A DNA stretch of 22,331 bases, taken from assembly GCA_964228455.1 (NCBI GenBank), contig CAXQZM010000079.1:1-22331 (forward strand), read 5' to 3'. The notes below the pieces were generated by a model that was not told the DNA's origin, did not search any database, and was given only the letters and a program-made list of their open reading frames with translations. Source of the stretch: CAXQZM01 sp964228455 (GTDB taxonomy: Bacteria > Pseudomonadota > Alphaproteobacteria > UBA7985). Made by a program: the position numbers and the translations under genes. Within the stretch, counting starts at the first letter, position 1; every line of letters starts with the position of its first letter. Positions 1-7,292 of this stretch are shown here, in pieces.

Positions 1-78
1 GTCAAGCACCCTCTAACGGACCAAGGCCTTGAGCAATTCACGAAAGATTGGAAGGCAACTGGCCAGTCTATTATTTGA
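1..78 (+). CDS. tal: Transaldolase / fructose-6-phosphate aldolase family, C-terminal end only
   Basis: Frame 1 is open from the window edge to a TGA stop, giving 25 residues that begin VKHPLTDQGLEQF and end with a DWKATGQ-type stretch. The HPLTD-x-GL-x-x-F-x-x-DW-x-x-TGQ pattern is what I know from the C-terminus of the small (about 215-residue) transaldolases, which act in the non-oxidative pentose phosphate pathway in the cytoplasm. The active-site lysine and the rest of the barrel lie outside the window, so the assignment rests on the tail alone. The gene converges on the integrase remnant, with only about 25 bases between the two stops. Confidence 0.65.
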   Translation, partial: VKHPLTDQGLEQFTKDWKATGQSII

Positions 79-102
79 GAGGCTGTATCTTCTGGCATTT
101 AG

Positions 103-450
103 TTAGCTCTTGCCTTTTAGTGTTGGCCTCAGTTTGTCAAAGGTTTCTGCAAATAGGCTGGCAAATGTAGGCGTCACTTCAGATTCTGCGCGACGTTCTT
201 TGTCGCAAACGTCAATTGGGTCTTGTTTTTCGCGAAGTATTGCTCCCCATTTATAGGCCTGTTCTCTTGCCTCGCTGAGTTTAGTTTTTGGATATGTGCC
301 AAGGCCCATTTCTCGCCGCCGTTTTCGAAGCGAGTAACGAAAGATGAATTTTCCCCGACCTTTAGACGTCATAATGACGAATAGGTTGCCGCCATCACTG
401 AACTTACCTGATGAAGCTGCCTTTAGCTGAGAATCTTTCAATGTGTGCAC
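103..450 (-). pseudogene. Remnant of a P4-type tyrosine integrase (N-terminal arm-binding domain only)
   Basis: The 115-residue frame carries the DUF4102-like arm-DNA-binding fold of phage P4-type integrases. It has the SDGGNLFV motif (about residues 18-25), a basic stretch FRYSLRKRRREMGLGTYP (37-54) and LSEAREQA, followed by the start of the linker (FASLFAETFDKLRP). Intact relatives are about 400 residues and carry the catalytic R-H-R-Y core domain, which is absent here. The stop at 103-105 comes just after the arm domain, and none of the three minus frames in bases 1-102 resumes integrase sequence. The start would be a GTG with a poor ribosome binding site. The gene lies just downstream of the tRNA-Phe 3' end and points away from it, the usual place of an integrative-element integrase. 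Truncated and presumably inactive. Confidence 0.85.
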
Positions 451-457
451 GTTTTTT

Positions 458-538
458 AGCCCCCCACTCAGCCCCCCACTTTAGGGTGGTCACCCCTGAA
501 TAATTTAGAACGGTATAGGACATCATAAGGGGGCTAAA
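458..538. repeat. Short G/C-run repeats between integrase and tRNA (candidate arm-type sites)
   Basis: AGCCCCCCACT occurs twice in tandem (458-468 and 470-480, a 12 bp period). TTTAGCCCCC at 455-464 recurs inverted as GGGGGCTAAA at 529-538. Iterated G-run motifs just upstream of P4-type integrases are often arm-type integrase binding sites. I infer that role here from position and repetition only. This is the only notable content of the 142-base gap between the integrase remnant and the tRNA. Confidence 0.45.
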
Positions 539-592
539 CACGCAATATACACGGGGTTATGGGAAAATCTTGAATAATATCGAATAGGGAGG

Positions 593-668
593 TGGTGCCT
601 CGGGGCGGACTCGAACCACCGACACAGGGATTTTCAGTCCCTTGCTCTACCACCTGAGCTACCGAGGC
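593..668 (-). tRNA. tRNA-Phe (anticodon GAA)
   Basis: Read on the minus strand, the gene folds as a full cloverleaf. The acceptor stem GCCTCGG pairs with CCGAGGC, the D-stem is GCTC/GAGC, and the anticodon stem AGGGA/TCCCT holds loop CTGAAAA (anticodon GAA). The T-stem GGTGG/CCGCC carries loop TTCGAGT. The discriminator A at 596 is followed by an encoded CCA (593-595). It lies 29 bases after the yacG stop in the same direction, so it may be co-transcribed with the housekeeping operon. Its 3' half is the likely past attachment site for the element whose integrase stump follows. Confidence 0.97.
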
Positions 669-697
669 ACTGCGTGCAGGCCCTAGCGGCGTCTTGC

Positions 698-886
698 TTA
701 GCTGTCTAGAGAATTTTCGCGTAGGTCCTCAGAAAACAGATTATCTACTTTAAGATCTGGATCTTCGTCCAAAACATACTCATCATTGCCCCAAGCCAAG
801 AGATCCTTGTCTCTGCAGATAGCAGAGCAGAATGCATGATATTCTGGCGTTCGAGGCCTGTTACAAACACTACACTTTTTAGTCAT
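698..886 (-). CDS. yacG: DNA gyrase inhibitor YacG-type zinc protein
   Basis: This small (62-residue) zinc-ribbon protein has four cysteines in the YacG arrangement, C5-x2-C8 and C20-x3-C24, within CSVCNRP and FCSAICRDKDLLAW. The motif CR-D-x-DL-x-x-W is diagnostic for the family, and the C-terminus is acidic as is usual. E. coli YacG binds the GyrB subunit and inhibits gyrase. I chose the ATG at 886, which starts the protein as MTKKCSVC, rather than an in-frame upstream start that would add 18 unconserved residues inside the previous gene. The start overlaps the RNase gene stop by 8 bases (ATGACTAA), which points to translational coupling. Confidence 0.88.
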   Translation of the reverse strand: MTKKCSVCNRPRTPEYHAFCSAICRDKDLLAWGNDEYVLDEDPDLKVDNLFSEDLRENSLDS

Positions 887-1721
887 GTTCGTCACCGAAG
901 TATGAACGCAAGAACTCCGAGGCAAGCCTTTGTCGCTCAATTATTAAATGACCAGACTCGTTCATGGCATGAACTTTTACACGGTGCGGTAATTGGGACA
1001 ATTCATCTTCAACTCTTTTGGCTATTTTTTGTCGCTCTAGCTTGGTTGGAGGCGGGAGAAAATCAATCAAAATAATTCCACCTAGGTTGCGACTAATTAT
1101 AGTATTTATAGCAAGGTCAGCTGCTTTCGAGTTTATATCACTCACGCGCCCTTGGCCGTTTATATCTATGTGATGAGCAGTTTGTGTGGCTTCACAGACT
1201 ATGGTCACATCACTGGTAGAAATTTCGACTTCATTAAGGGCACTTTCTGCCGCATTATCAAGTTCAAGATCGGCTGTGCCAAATTCAAAACTGTCCTTCG
1301 GGAAAACTACTCTTAGCTTTTTAAGCGTTTCGAGACTAGCAACGGAAATAGCTGTTTTATTTCCAAATTTAGTTAGAACATTTTGAAGAGTTGGCGCTCT
1401 TAGTGCTTCACTTGTTTGACGCCCTTGCGCTAGCTTTATTCCGCGGGCTTCACTTTGTAATTTGACGTGAATCATCTGTCCTTCATGCAATCCGCGGGTG
1501 TGTCGTAGGTAAATATTCTCACCAGTTGTCGTTTTGCAAAAACCTCCTCCACCATCACTCCCGTGTCGAAGGCTTATTACTCGAGCATCAATAACAGCGC
1601 CTGTTTTCCAGGGGAGATTTTCGTTTAGTGGGAGAAAAATCGGCGCTGGGCCATGCCCTAGAACTGCAATGTAGAGCCCTAATTTGTGGGCACCCACGTG
1701 GGCGCTCACGTCCGATTTCAT
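879..1721 (-). CDS. Short ribonuclease E/G-family protein
   Basis: A 280-residue member of the RNase E/G family, which cuts single-stranded RNA at 5' ends and AU-rich sites. The catalytic DNase I-like part is recognisable: HHIDING (D186) and GGIILIDFL (D220) match the two metal-binding aspartates of RNase E (D303 and D346). Only 34 residues separate them instead of 43. An S1-like segment can be traced around residues 40-100 (GAVIDARV, GFCKTTTGENIYL). The protein has no CPxCxG zinc-link and no small domain, and it is much shorter than E. coli RNase G (about 490 residues). Short forms downstream of maf are known in alphaproteobacteria. It starts within the ATGA overlap with the maf stop. Whether it is a full nuclease or a reduced version cannot be told from sequence alone. 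Confidence 0.82.
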   Translation of the reverse strand: MKSDVSAHVGAHKLGLYIAVLGHGPAPIFLPLNENLPWKTGAVIDARVISLRHGSDGGGGFCKTTTGENIYLRHTRGLHEGQMIHVKLQSEARGIKLAQGRQTSEALRAPTLQNVLTKFGNKTAISVASLETLKKLRVVFPKDSFEFGTADLELDNAAESALNEVEISTSDVTIVCEATQTAHHIDINGQGRVSDINSKAADLAINTIISRNLGGIILIDFLPPPTKLERQKIAKRVEDELSQLPHRVKVHAMNESGHLIIERQRLASEFLRSYFGDEHD

Positions 1722-2365
1722 AAGAAAGTTTGGGTTTCAATAGTTTGGGGCAAACGGCCAAACCCACACCCCGCTAAAATTGATTGAACTTGGAATAAGT
1801 CCATCCCTACAACAGCACTAAAGGATCCTTTCAGCGAAGATATTAAACCTGCTGCCAACCCCTGTATTGCATAGCCACCGGCCTTTCCGTGCCACTCTCC
1901 AGAATCAAGATATGAAGAAATTTCTGCCGCACTTAATCTTTTGAAAGATACTCGATTATGGCTAAGGCGTTCAAAAATATCACCCTTGTCTGAGATGATA
2001 GTTAGCGCACTAAACACGTTATGGCTTCGGCCAGAGAGGCGTTCAAGGCACGCCCTGGCTTCGCTTAGGTTCAAGGCTTTTGGTAAAATTCGGGAACCTG
2101 CTGCAACTACCGTGTCACCAGTGATTATAAAGTTCCCGACATGATGCGGCTCTAATGCATCTGCTTTTTCTCGCGCCATTCGCGAAGCGTAACTGCGGGG
2201 TTTTTCCCCTTTCAGAGGGCTCTCATCAATATCTGGTGCCTCAACAAAATCAGGTTCTAGTCCAATTTGCTCAAGTAGCTCTAGACGCCGAGGCGAACCC
2301 GAACCCAAAACTAGCTTAGGTCCAGCTGAATTGGGGATTTCCGATGTGTCCAGCTTAACGGACAT
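1718..2365 (-). CDS. maf: Maf-family nucleotide pyrophosphatase
   Basis: A 215-residue Maf/HAM1-fold protein. Maf enzymes hydrolyse non-canonical or canonical NTPs (for example dTTP, UTP or modified nucleotides) to monophosphates in the cytoplasm. Family motifs appear in order: GSGSPRR (21-27), ITGDTVV with the metal-binding D84, SGRSHNVFS, EWHGKAGGYAIQG and GSFSAVVGM. The N-terminus carries about 15 extra residues (MSVKLDTSEIPNSAG) before the first strand, so a downstream start is possible, although the ATG abuts the infA stop with no gap. Its stop overlaps the next start by 4 bases. Confidence 0.92.
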   Translation of the reverse strand: MSVKLDTSEIPNSAGPKLVLGSGSPRRLELLEQIGLEPDFVEAPDIDESPLKGEKPRSYASRMAREKADALEPHHVGNFIITGDTVVAAGSRILPKALNLSEARACLERLSGRSHNVFSALTIISDKGDIFERLSHNRVSFKRLSAAEISSYLDSGEWHGKAGGYAIQGLAAGLISSLKGSFSAVVGMDLFQVQSILAGCGFGRLPQTIETQTFL

Positions 2366-2584
2366 TTACTTGAATCTAAAAGTTATACGGCCTTTGGTGA
2401 GATCATACGGCGTCATCTCTACCGTAATTTTATCGCCGGCCAAAACGCGGATGCGATTCTTCCGCATTTTTCCAGAAGTATGAGCAATAATTTCATGATC
2501 ATTTTCCAGACGTACACGGAAAGTTGCATTGGGTAATACCTCAATCACTTCTCCGTTAAATTCAATTAGTTCTTCTTTAGCCAT
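2366..2584 (-). CDS. infA: Translation initiation factor IF-1
   Basis: A 72-residue single OB-fold protein that binds the A site of the 30S subunit during initiation. MAKEELIEFNGEVIEVLPN, the HTSGKMRKNRIR segment and the ending KGRITFRFK are near-textbook IF-1. A good ribosome binding site (AAGGAG) lies about 5 bases before the ATG. It sits between the phosphatase gene and maf in the same operon, an arrangement familiar from alphaproteobacteria. Confidence 0.98.
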   Translation of the reverse strand: MAKEELIEFNGEVIEVLPNATFRVRLENDHEIIAHTSGKMRKNRIRVLAGDKITVEMTPYDLTKGRITFRFK

Positions 2585-2615
2585 GAAGCTCCTTATCTTT
2601 AATCTGATGCGCCTA

Positions 2616-2631
2616 TAGGGGTATACCCCTA
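2616..2631. repeat. Perfect 16 bp palindrome between the phosphatase and infA
   Basis: TAGGGGTATACCCCTA is self-complementary and includes the stop codon of the phosphatase gene. It lies 32 bases before the infA ATG. In RNA it would make a six-pair hairpin with a TATA loop. There is no T-run after it on the minus strand, so it does not look like a standard terminator. A processing or stability hairpin, or a protein-binding site, is possible. Confidence 0.5.
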
Positions 2632-3051
2632 CAAAGAAAACCTTTTGCGAATGCGTTCAGTCAAGGTGTCGCGAACTTGTCTGTAGGCTTCGAGTTGTTG
2701 TTCACGGTTTCCGTCTACTAAACTGGGGTCACCAACGTCCCAATGCTCAATGAAATCAGCCATACCAAATCTTTGTTCAGCATGACGGATGGCACCAGTT
2801 GATAGACATATTAAACAATCAAAATCTTGCTTAGAAAAATCGGATAGATCCCGAGCCTCATGCCGCATAAGATCAATATTCTGCTCAGACATTGCTGCAA
2901 TTGCAAACCCATCTATGTCGCTTGGATCGACACCCGCCGATTGAAACTCAAAAGTTTTGTTGTTTGCTGCAAGCACTCTCCCGATTGCTTCAGCCATTGG
3001 GCTTCGAACCGCATTCTTGTTGCAAAGGAAGAGAACACGCAGGGATGTCAT
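2629..3051 (-). CDS. Low-molecular-weight protein-tyrosine-phosphatase / arsenate reductase-like protein
   Basis: A 140-residue protein with the LMW-PTP P-loop near the N-terminus: CNKNAVRS, with nucleophile C10 and R16 matching CX5R(S/T). A DP pair (D108-P109, in HWDVGDPS) is the usual general-acid position. Family members dephosphorylate tyrosine or, in the thioredoxin-linked ArsC branch, reduce arsenate. The asparagines in the loop and the position next to infA match an alphaproteobacterial group usually annotated simply as LMW phosphatase. Its substrate is unknown. Its ATG overlaps the UPF0262 stop by 1 base (TAATG). Confidence 0.85.
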   Translation of the reverse strand: MTSLRVLFLCNKNAVRSPMAEAIGRVLAANNKTFEFQSAGVDPSDIDGFAIAAMSEQNIDLMRHEARDLSDFSKQDFDCLICLSTGAIRHAEQRFGMADFIEHWDVGDPSLVDGNREQQLEAYRQVRDTLTERIRKRFSL

Positions 3052-3524
3052 TAGATTAGACCCTTCTTGTAAAACATTGCTGCAATCAGAGATACTAATC
3101 GACGGGAAGTATCATGATCTAAATCTGCTTTCCCATCCAACCTTTCTAGTAGCGTGTCAGCTAACTCATTATGCAATCCGCGTCGAGCCATATCAATTGC
3201 CTCTACCTTAGCTGCACCTCCCTTTTGAATAGCCGCCTGATAGGCCTCGTACATATCAAAATAATCACGAAACAATCTTCGAAACGGGGTTAGAGACAAT
3301 GCAATTATGGCTGCGTTAGCGCCTGCTTTCAGCGAAAAAGTGAGCCGACCGTTTAGGTACTCTAACTCTAATTGGTAGGGGGCTGGCTCTAGTTTTGCTG
3401 GTTTAAAATGATTGGCTGTAATTAAGTCATGAATTGCAATATCCCGATCTTGCGCTAGCTGCGGCGTGGCTGCCTCTGCTAGAACGGGATCAAGCTTTAC
3501 TTTTGCTATGTAGCCTTGCTTCAT
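3051..3524 (-). CDS. UPF0262 family protein
   Basis: A 157-residue protein of unknown function that I recognise as the conserved alphaproteobacterial UPF0262 family from its position directly after hisD and from sequence such as QDRDIAIHDL, FKPA, LTPFRRLFRDYFDMYEAY and AIDMARRGLHNE. It has no signal peptide or membrane segment. The centre (about residues 60-100) is hydrophobic and mixed helix/strand, and the C-terminal part is helical. It overlaps hisD by 1 base upstream and the phosphatase gene by 1 base downstream, so it is probably translated by coupling. Confidence 0.85.
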   Translation of the reverse strand: MKQGYIAKVKLDPVLAEAATPQLAQDRDIAIHDLITANHFKPAKLEPAPYQLELEYLNGRLTFSLKAGANAAIIALSLTPFRRLFRDYFDMYEAYQAAIQKGGAAKVEAIDMARRGLHNELADTLLERLDGKADLDHDTSRRLVSLIAAMFYKKGLI

Positions 3525-4828
3525 TATCTATTGCTCCGATAAGCAATCGAGGCGGCGTGTGCGGGGAGACCCTCAGCTTGTGCCAGAGTTCGTGTGCCAT
3601 CGCTCAGCGCACTGAAAGAAACTGAATTTGCTCCCAGAAAAGTAGTCCGCTTCATAAAAGTGTGGACGCCTAGTCCACTAGCAAACCGAGCTGTTCGCTC
3701 CGTTGGCAAAATATGATTTGGTCCTGCCAAGTAGTCACCTAGAGGTTCGGGTGTATATGCGCCAAGGAATACAGATCCAGCATGACGGATTTTTTCAAAC
3801 AGAATTTCAGGCTCTTGGACTGCTAATTCTACGTGTTCTGGTGCTAAGCAATTAGAAAGCTCGGCGGCGTGATTGAGATCACGGGCCTCAATAAGCGCTC
3901 CATGCGACTGCCAGGATAGTTTTGCCGTTTCTTGCGTGGCCAGGGTGACTAATTGATCGGAGATGGCTTTTTTAACAGCGTCAAGTAATGAGCTATCTGG
4001 GCTTATTAATATTGCCTGAGCACTTGGATCATGTTCACATTGAGACAGTAAATCTGATGCGATCCAATTTGGGTTCTGATGCTCGTCACTAATTACCAAA
4101 ATCTCTGAAGGTCCTGCTACCATGTCGATGCCAACTTTTCCGAATAGCTGACGCTTAGCTTCCGCTACAAAAGCGTTACCTGGCCCAACAATCACATCAA
4201 CTGGTGAAATGCTCTCAGTACCATAGGCCATGGCTGCTATGGCTTGAGCCCCACCTACTTTATAAATCTCCTCAATATCTACAATCTGAGCTGCCGCCAT
4301 AACCAGCGGTGAGATTTCACCGTTGGGTGTTGGCACCGTCATGGTTAAAGATTCAACTCCGGCCACTCTCGCGGGAATTGCTGCCATTAAAAGCGAAGAT
4401 GGATAGGCGGCTCTTCCCCCGGGAACATATAGCCCTGCCCGATCAACAGGGGTCCAACGATATCCGAGTTTGACACCTAGATCATCAGTGTAGGACAGGT
4501 TCGTTGGTTTCTGTCTTTGATGAAAATCACGTATTCGATCTGCGGCAAGTTTGAGAGCCTCTATTTGCTCGGTTGGAGCTTTCTGGGCGAGCTTATCTCG
4601 CTCGTCACGATTCACTCTCGCAGCGGTTTGAGTAAGATCGACACCGTCATATTTATGTGTAAGTTCTGCTAGAGCTTTATCACCCGTAGCGCGAACGCTT
4701 TTGATAATGCTGCTTACGACAGCTGATACATCGGTGCCGTTGCCACGATCTGCATGAACTAAGGCCTCAAACTCGCTATCAAAATTTTTGGCACTAGCGC
4801 GTAAGCACCATCTTGGCTCTACTAACAT
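3524..4828 (-). CDS. hisD: Histidinol dehydrogenase
   Basis: A 434-residue enzyme for the last two steps of histidine synthesis, oxidising L-histidinol to L-histidine with two NAD+. All expected catalytic residues are present at offsets matching the E. coli enzyme: zinc ligands Q263 and H266 (SQCEHD), D365 (EPLGDYLAGPNH) and H424 (GLPAHAAS), and the E331-H332 pair in LAPEHVEL. GPGNAFVAEAKRQLFG and GIDMVAGPSEIL are also standard. It follows hisG with no intergenic base. No other histidine gene is in the window apart from hisG. Confidence 0.98.
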   Translation of the reverse strand: MLVEPRWCLRASAKNFDSEFEALVHADRGNGTDVSAVVSSIIKSVRATGDKALAELTHKYDGVDLTQTAARVNRDERDKLAQKAPTEQIEALKLAADRIRDFHQRQKPTNLSYTDDLGVKLGYRWTPVDRAGLYVPGGRAAYPSSLLMAAIPARVAGVESLTMTVPTPNGEISPLVMAAAQIVDIEEIYKVGGAQAIAAMAYGTESISPVDVIVGPGNAFVAEAKRQLFGKVGIDMVAGPSEILVISDEHQNPNWIASDLLSQCEHDPSAQAILISPDSSLLDAVKKAISDQLVTLATQETAKLSWQSHGALIEARDLNHAAELSNCLAPEHVELAVQEPEILFEKIRHAGSVFLGAYTPEPLGDYLAGPNHILPTERTARFASGLGVHTFMKRTTFLGANSVSFSALSDGTRTLAQAEGLPAHAASIAYRSNR

Positions 4829-5482
4829 CTACGCAGCCTCGGCTTGCATTGTCTTTGAGATTTCTCGAAAGCGCGCGACTAACTTATGAAGTGATTTGTC
4901 GGCTGTTTGATACGCTTGGCGACCGACTATTAGCCGCGCAGTGGATTGCAGTATGACTTCACCTTCAAATAGAGAGTTCGCTTTTAGCGTTGCGCCAGTA
5001 GACACCAGATCTACGATACATTCAGCGAGTCCAAGATGAGGCGCCAGTTCAAGGGCGCCGGACATAGGAATCAAAGTTGGACTAATTCCTCGTGCTTCTA
5101 GAAATTTGCGTGTTAGGTTTGGATACTTCGTCGCTACTCTTAGCGTGTTACCAGCAGAGGGAAGATTAAACCCTTCAGGGCCTGCAACGCTTAGACGACA
5201 TGCGCCGAAGGGAAAGGCGATCGGCACATATAGTTCAGAGTAGTCAAATTCAGAGACTACATCGGACCCAACAATACCAATTTGAGCGCCACCTGACGCG
5301 ACGATAGTTGCGACATCGAAAGGTTTAATTGGCACCACACGTAGATTTGGGTCGTCTGTTCCGTAAATTAGACGACGATCTGCATCTTGAAAATATGCAG
5401 GCTCTAGCGAAATGCCAACGCTGGAAAGTAAGGGTGCTAAAGTTCTGGATAGCCGGCCTTTAGGCAAGGCAAGGGTAATCAT
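4829..5482 (-). CDS. hisG: ATP phosphoribosyltransferase, short (HisZ-dependent) form
   Basis: Catalyses the first step of histidine synthesis, joining ATP and PRPP. At 217 residues it is the short HisG(S) type, lacking the roughly 80-residue C-terminal regulatory domain of the long form. Family signatures include LALPKGRL at the N-terminus, IGIVGSDVV, and the PRPP-binding ECIVDLVSTGATLKAN (about 153-168). Short HisG is known to need the tRNA-synthetase-like partner HisZ for activity and feedback control, and hisZ is not in this window. The start overlaps the DUF2948 stop by 4 bases (ATGA), and the stop directly precedes the hisD ATG. Confidence 0.96.
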   Translation of the reverse strand: MITLALPKGRLSRTLAPLLSSVGISLEPAYFQDADRRLIYGTDDPNLRVVPIKPFDVATIVASGGAQIGIVGSDVVSEFDYSELYVPIAFPFGACRLSVAGPEGFNLPSAGNTLRVATKYPNLTRKFLEARGISPTLIPMSGALELAPHLGLAECIVDLVSTGATLKANSLFEGEVILQSTARLIVGRQAYQTADKSLHKLVARFREISKTMQAEAA

Positions 5483-5982
5483 GACTTGCTCGCTTGTTGG
5501 CGTATGCGAGCGTTTTCTTCTGCCAGTATATCATCTCTGCTATTGTGATTGGGGCGCCATTTTGTTGGCCAAGGCTCTCCCAAATCCTGGAGTCTGACAT
5601 TTATTGATCCAGCATTTATGCGGAGTGCGGCCTCTCCAGAGAACATTAGTTCAATTTGATCGCTGTCGCTATGCAGTGAGAGGAGATTTAGTAGTTCTTT
5701 GTTATCCGAAAGATTTATACTCCGTGAACGTACTCCAATGGCACCCTCAACGACGAGTGCAGAATGGGTCCGATGGTAAATTCCAGGGCCAGGTCTTTCT
5801 TCATCGGTTGCATCGAGGGCTTGATCCAGCTCCCAACAAAACCTATTGAAAACAGCAATGAACTGTCCTTCTCCAGGTTCAAATTGTATATCGGAGCCGG
5901 CAATGAGGGCATCTTGTAGTAAGCCAGACATTAGAGCTAAATCTTCTTCGGTCTCAGCGCGAAGTTTGAGGGGATATTGCAT
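5479..5982 (-). CDS. DUF2948 family protein
   Basis: A 167-residue conserved alphaproteobacterial protein of unknown function. I assign it to DUF2948 from its place just after murA and from the start LKLRAETEEDLALMSGLLQDAL and the central FNRFCWEL. The C-terminal helix (about 145-167) is charged. There is no signal peptide or transmembrane stretch. It begins 10 bases after the murA stop and overlaps hisG by 4 bases, so it is part of the same transcript. Confidence 0.82.
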   Translation of the reverse strand: MQYPLKLRAETEEDLALMSGLLQDALIAGSDIQFEPGEGQFIAVFNRFCWELDQALDATDEERPGPGIYHRTHSALVVEGAIGVRSRSINLSDNKELLNLLSLHSDSDQIELMFSGEAALRINAGSINVRLQDLGEPWPTKWRPNHNSRDDILAEENARIRQQASKS

Positions 5983-5992
5983 GCACCTGCAC

Positions 5993-7264
5993 TTAAGCGT
6001 TCAATGTTATTCGCTCAAGGTCTGCGCCAACACCGCGTAGTTTTTCCTCAAAATTGTCGTAACCGCGATCCAGATGTTCAAGAGCTGTAACTAAGGTTTC
6101 ACCGCTTGCTGCGAGGCCAGCTAATGCTAGAGCTGCGCCAGCGCGCAGATCAGTCGCCTTCACACGCGCGCCGCTTAGTCTTTTGGAACCCCGCACCGTT
6201 GCTTGATTTCCGTGTATTTGAATATCTGCCCCAAGCCTTACTAGCTCGTCAGCGTGCATGAAACGGTTTTCAAAAATTGTTTCGCGAATGGTGCTTGTAC
6301 CACTGGAAATGCAAGCAAGGGCCATTACTTGCGCTTGCAAGTCTGTTGGGAAGCCTGGGTGTTCGCGGGTCTCAATGTCAAAAGATTTAGGACTACCTTT
6401 TAACATACTTACTTGCACACCGTCGTCACTAGAGACACAATTCGCTCCAGCCTCTTCAAGGAGTGAGATAAGCGAGGTTAGGTGGTCTCCACGAGCTCCA
6501 GAAAGGAATAAATCACCACCTGTAATTACAGCGCCCACTGCAAAAGTTCCTGCTACAATGCGATCCGCAACCACCGAATGTTGACAACCATTCAAAGAAC
6601 TTTGACCCTCTATGGTAATTGTATCGGTACCTAGCCCTGAAATAGTAGCGCCCATCGAAATCAAAAGCTGCCCAAGGTCGATAATTTCGGGTTCCCTTGC
6701 GGCATTCTCGATTCTTGTTGTGCCTCGAGCTAAGCTAGCAGCCATAAGTGCGTTTTCAGTTGCGCCAACTGACACTTTAGGAAAATTAATTCTGCCTCCT
6801 ACTAGCCCTCCCTTTGGCGCACGAGCAATTACATTACCCTCTTTGACTTCTAGTTCAGCACCCAGAGCTTCCATCGCTCTAATGTGAAAATCTACAGGGC
6901 GGGACCCAATTGCGCACCCGCCAGGGAGGGCTACTTTTGCGACGCCATGGCGGGCTAGTAGTGGTCCAAGCACAAGTATTGACGCTCGCATCATGCTGAC
7001 CAGTTGGTATGGCGCCACTTCGGAAGCAATTGATTGAGTGGTTAGCTCAAAACTATTTCCGTTTTGCTTAATTTCACAGCCATGCTGAATCAGCAGCGCA
7101 GATAGCGTCTTGATGTCCGCTAGATCAGGCACACGGTCAAAACTTAATTTCTGATCTGTTAGAAGCGTAGCGCACAGTAATGGGAGGGCGGCATTTTTTG
7201 CCCCTAGTACTTCTATGGTCCCGATCAAAGGGTTGCCGCCTTTTATGCGAATGGCTTCGATCAT
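5993..7264 (-). CDS. murA: UDP-N-acetylglucosamine 1-carboxyvinyltransferase (MurA)
   Basis: The first committed enzyme of peptidoglycan synthesis, transferring enolpyruvate from PEP to UDP-GlcNAc. The active-site loop reads LPGGCAIGSRPVDFH with the catalytic cysteine (C117 from the start used here), the residue fosfomycin modifies. Replacement by Asp, which gives resistance, is not seen. The N-terminal RIKGGNPLIGTIEVLGAKNAA and the C-terminal DLRAGAALALAGLAASGET are standard. I prefer the ATG at 7264 (MIEAIRIKGG, 423 residues) because it matches family length. A TTG five codons upstream (7279) would give 428 residues and has no better ribosome binding site. It starts 28 bases after dcd ends. 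Confidence 0.96.
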   Translation of the reverse strand: MIEAIRIKGGNPLIGTIEVLGAKNAALPLLCATLLTDQKLSFDRVPDLADIKTLSALLIQHGCEIKQNGNSFELTTQSIASEVAPYQLVSMMRASILVLGPLLARHGVAKVALPGGCAIGSRPVDFHIRAMEALGAELEVKEGNVIARAPKGGLVGGRINFPKVSVGATENALMAASLARGTTRIENAAREPEIIDLGQLLISMGATISGLGTDTITIEGQSSLNGCQHSVVADRIVAGTFAVGAVITGGDLFLSGARGDHLTSLISLLEEAGANCVSSDDGVQVSMLKGSPKSFDIETREHPGFPTDLQAQVMALACISSGTSTIRETIFENRFMHADELVRLGADIQIHGNQATVRGSKRLSGARVKATDLRAGAALALAGLAASGETLVTALEHLDRGYDNFEEKLRGVGADLERITLNA

Positions 7265-7292
7265 GGTCTGGGTCTTCAAAGTTTATACTGCG

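Noticed and set aside
6258..6887. Plus-strand open frames opposite murA
   Set aside because: They lie antisense to a complete murA with all its motifs and show no family features of their own.
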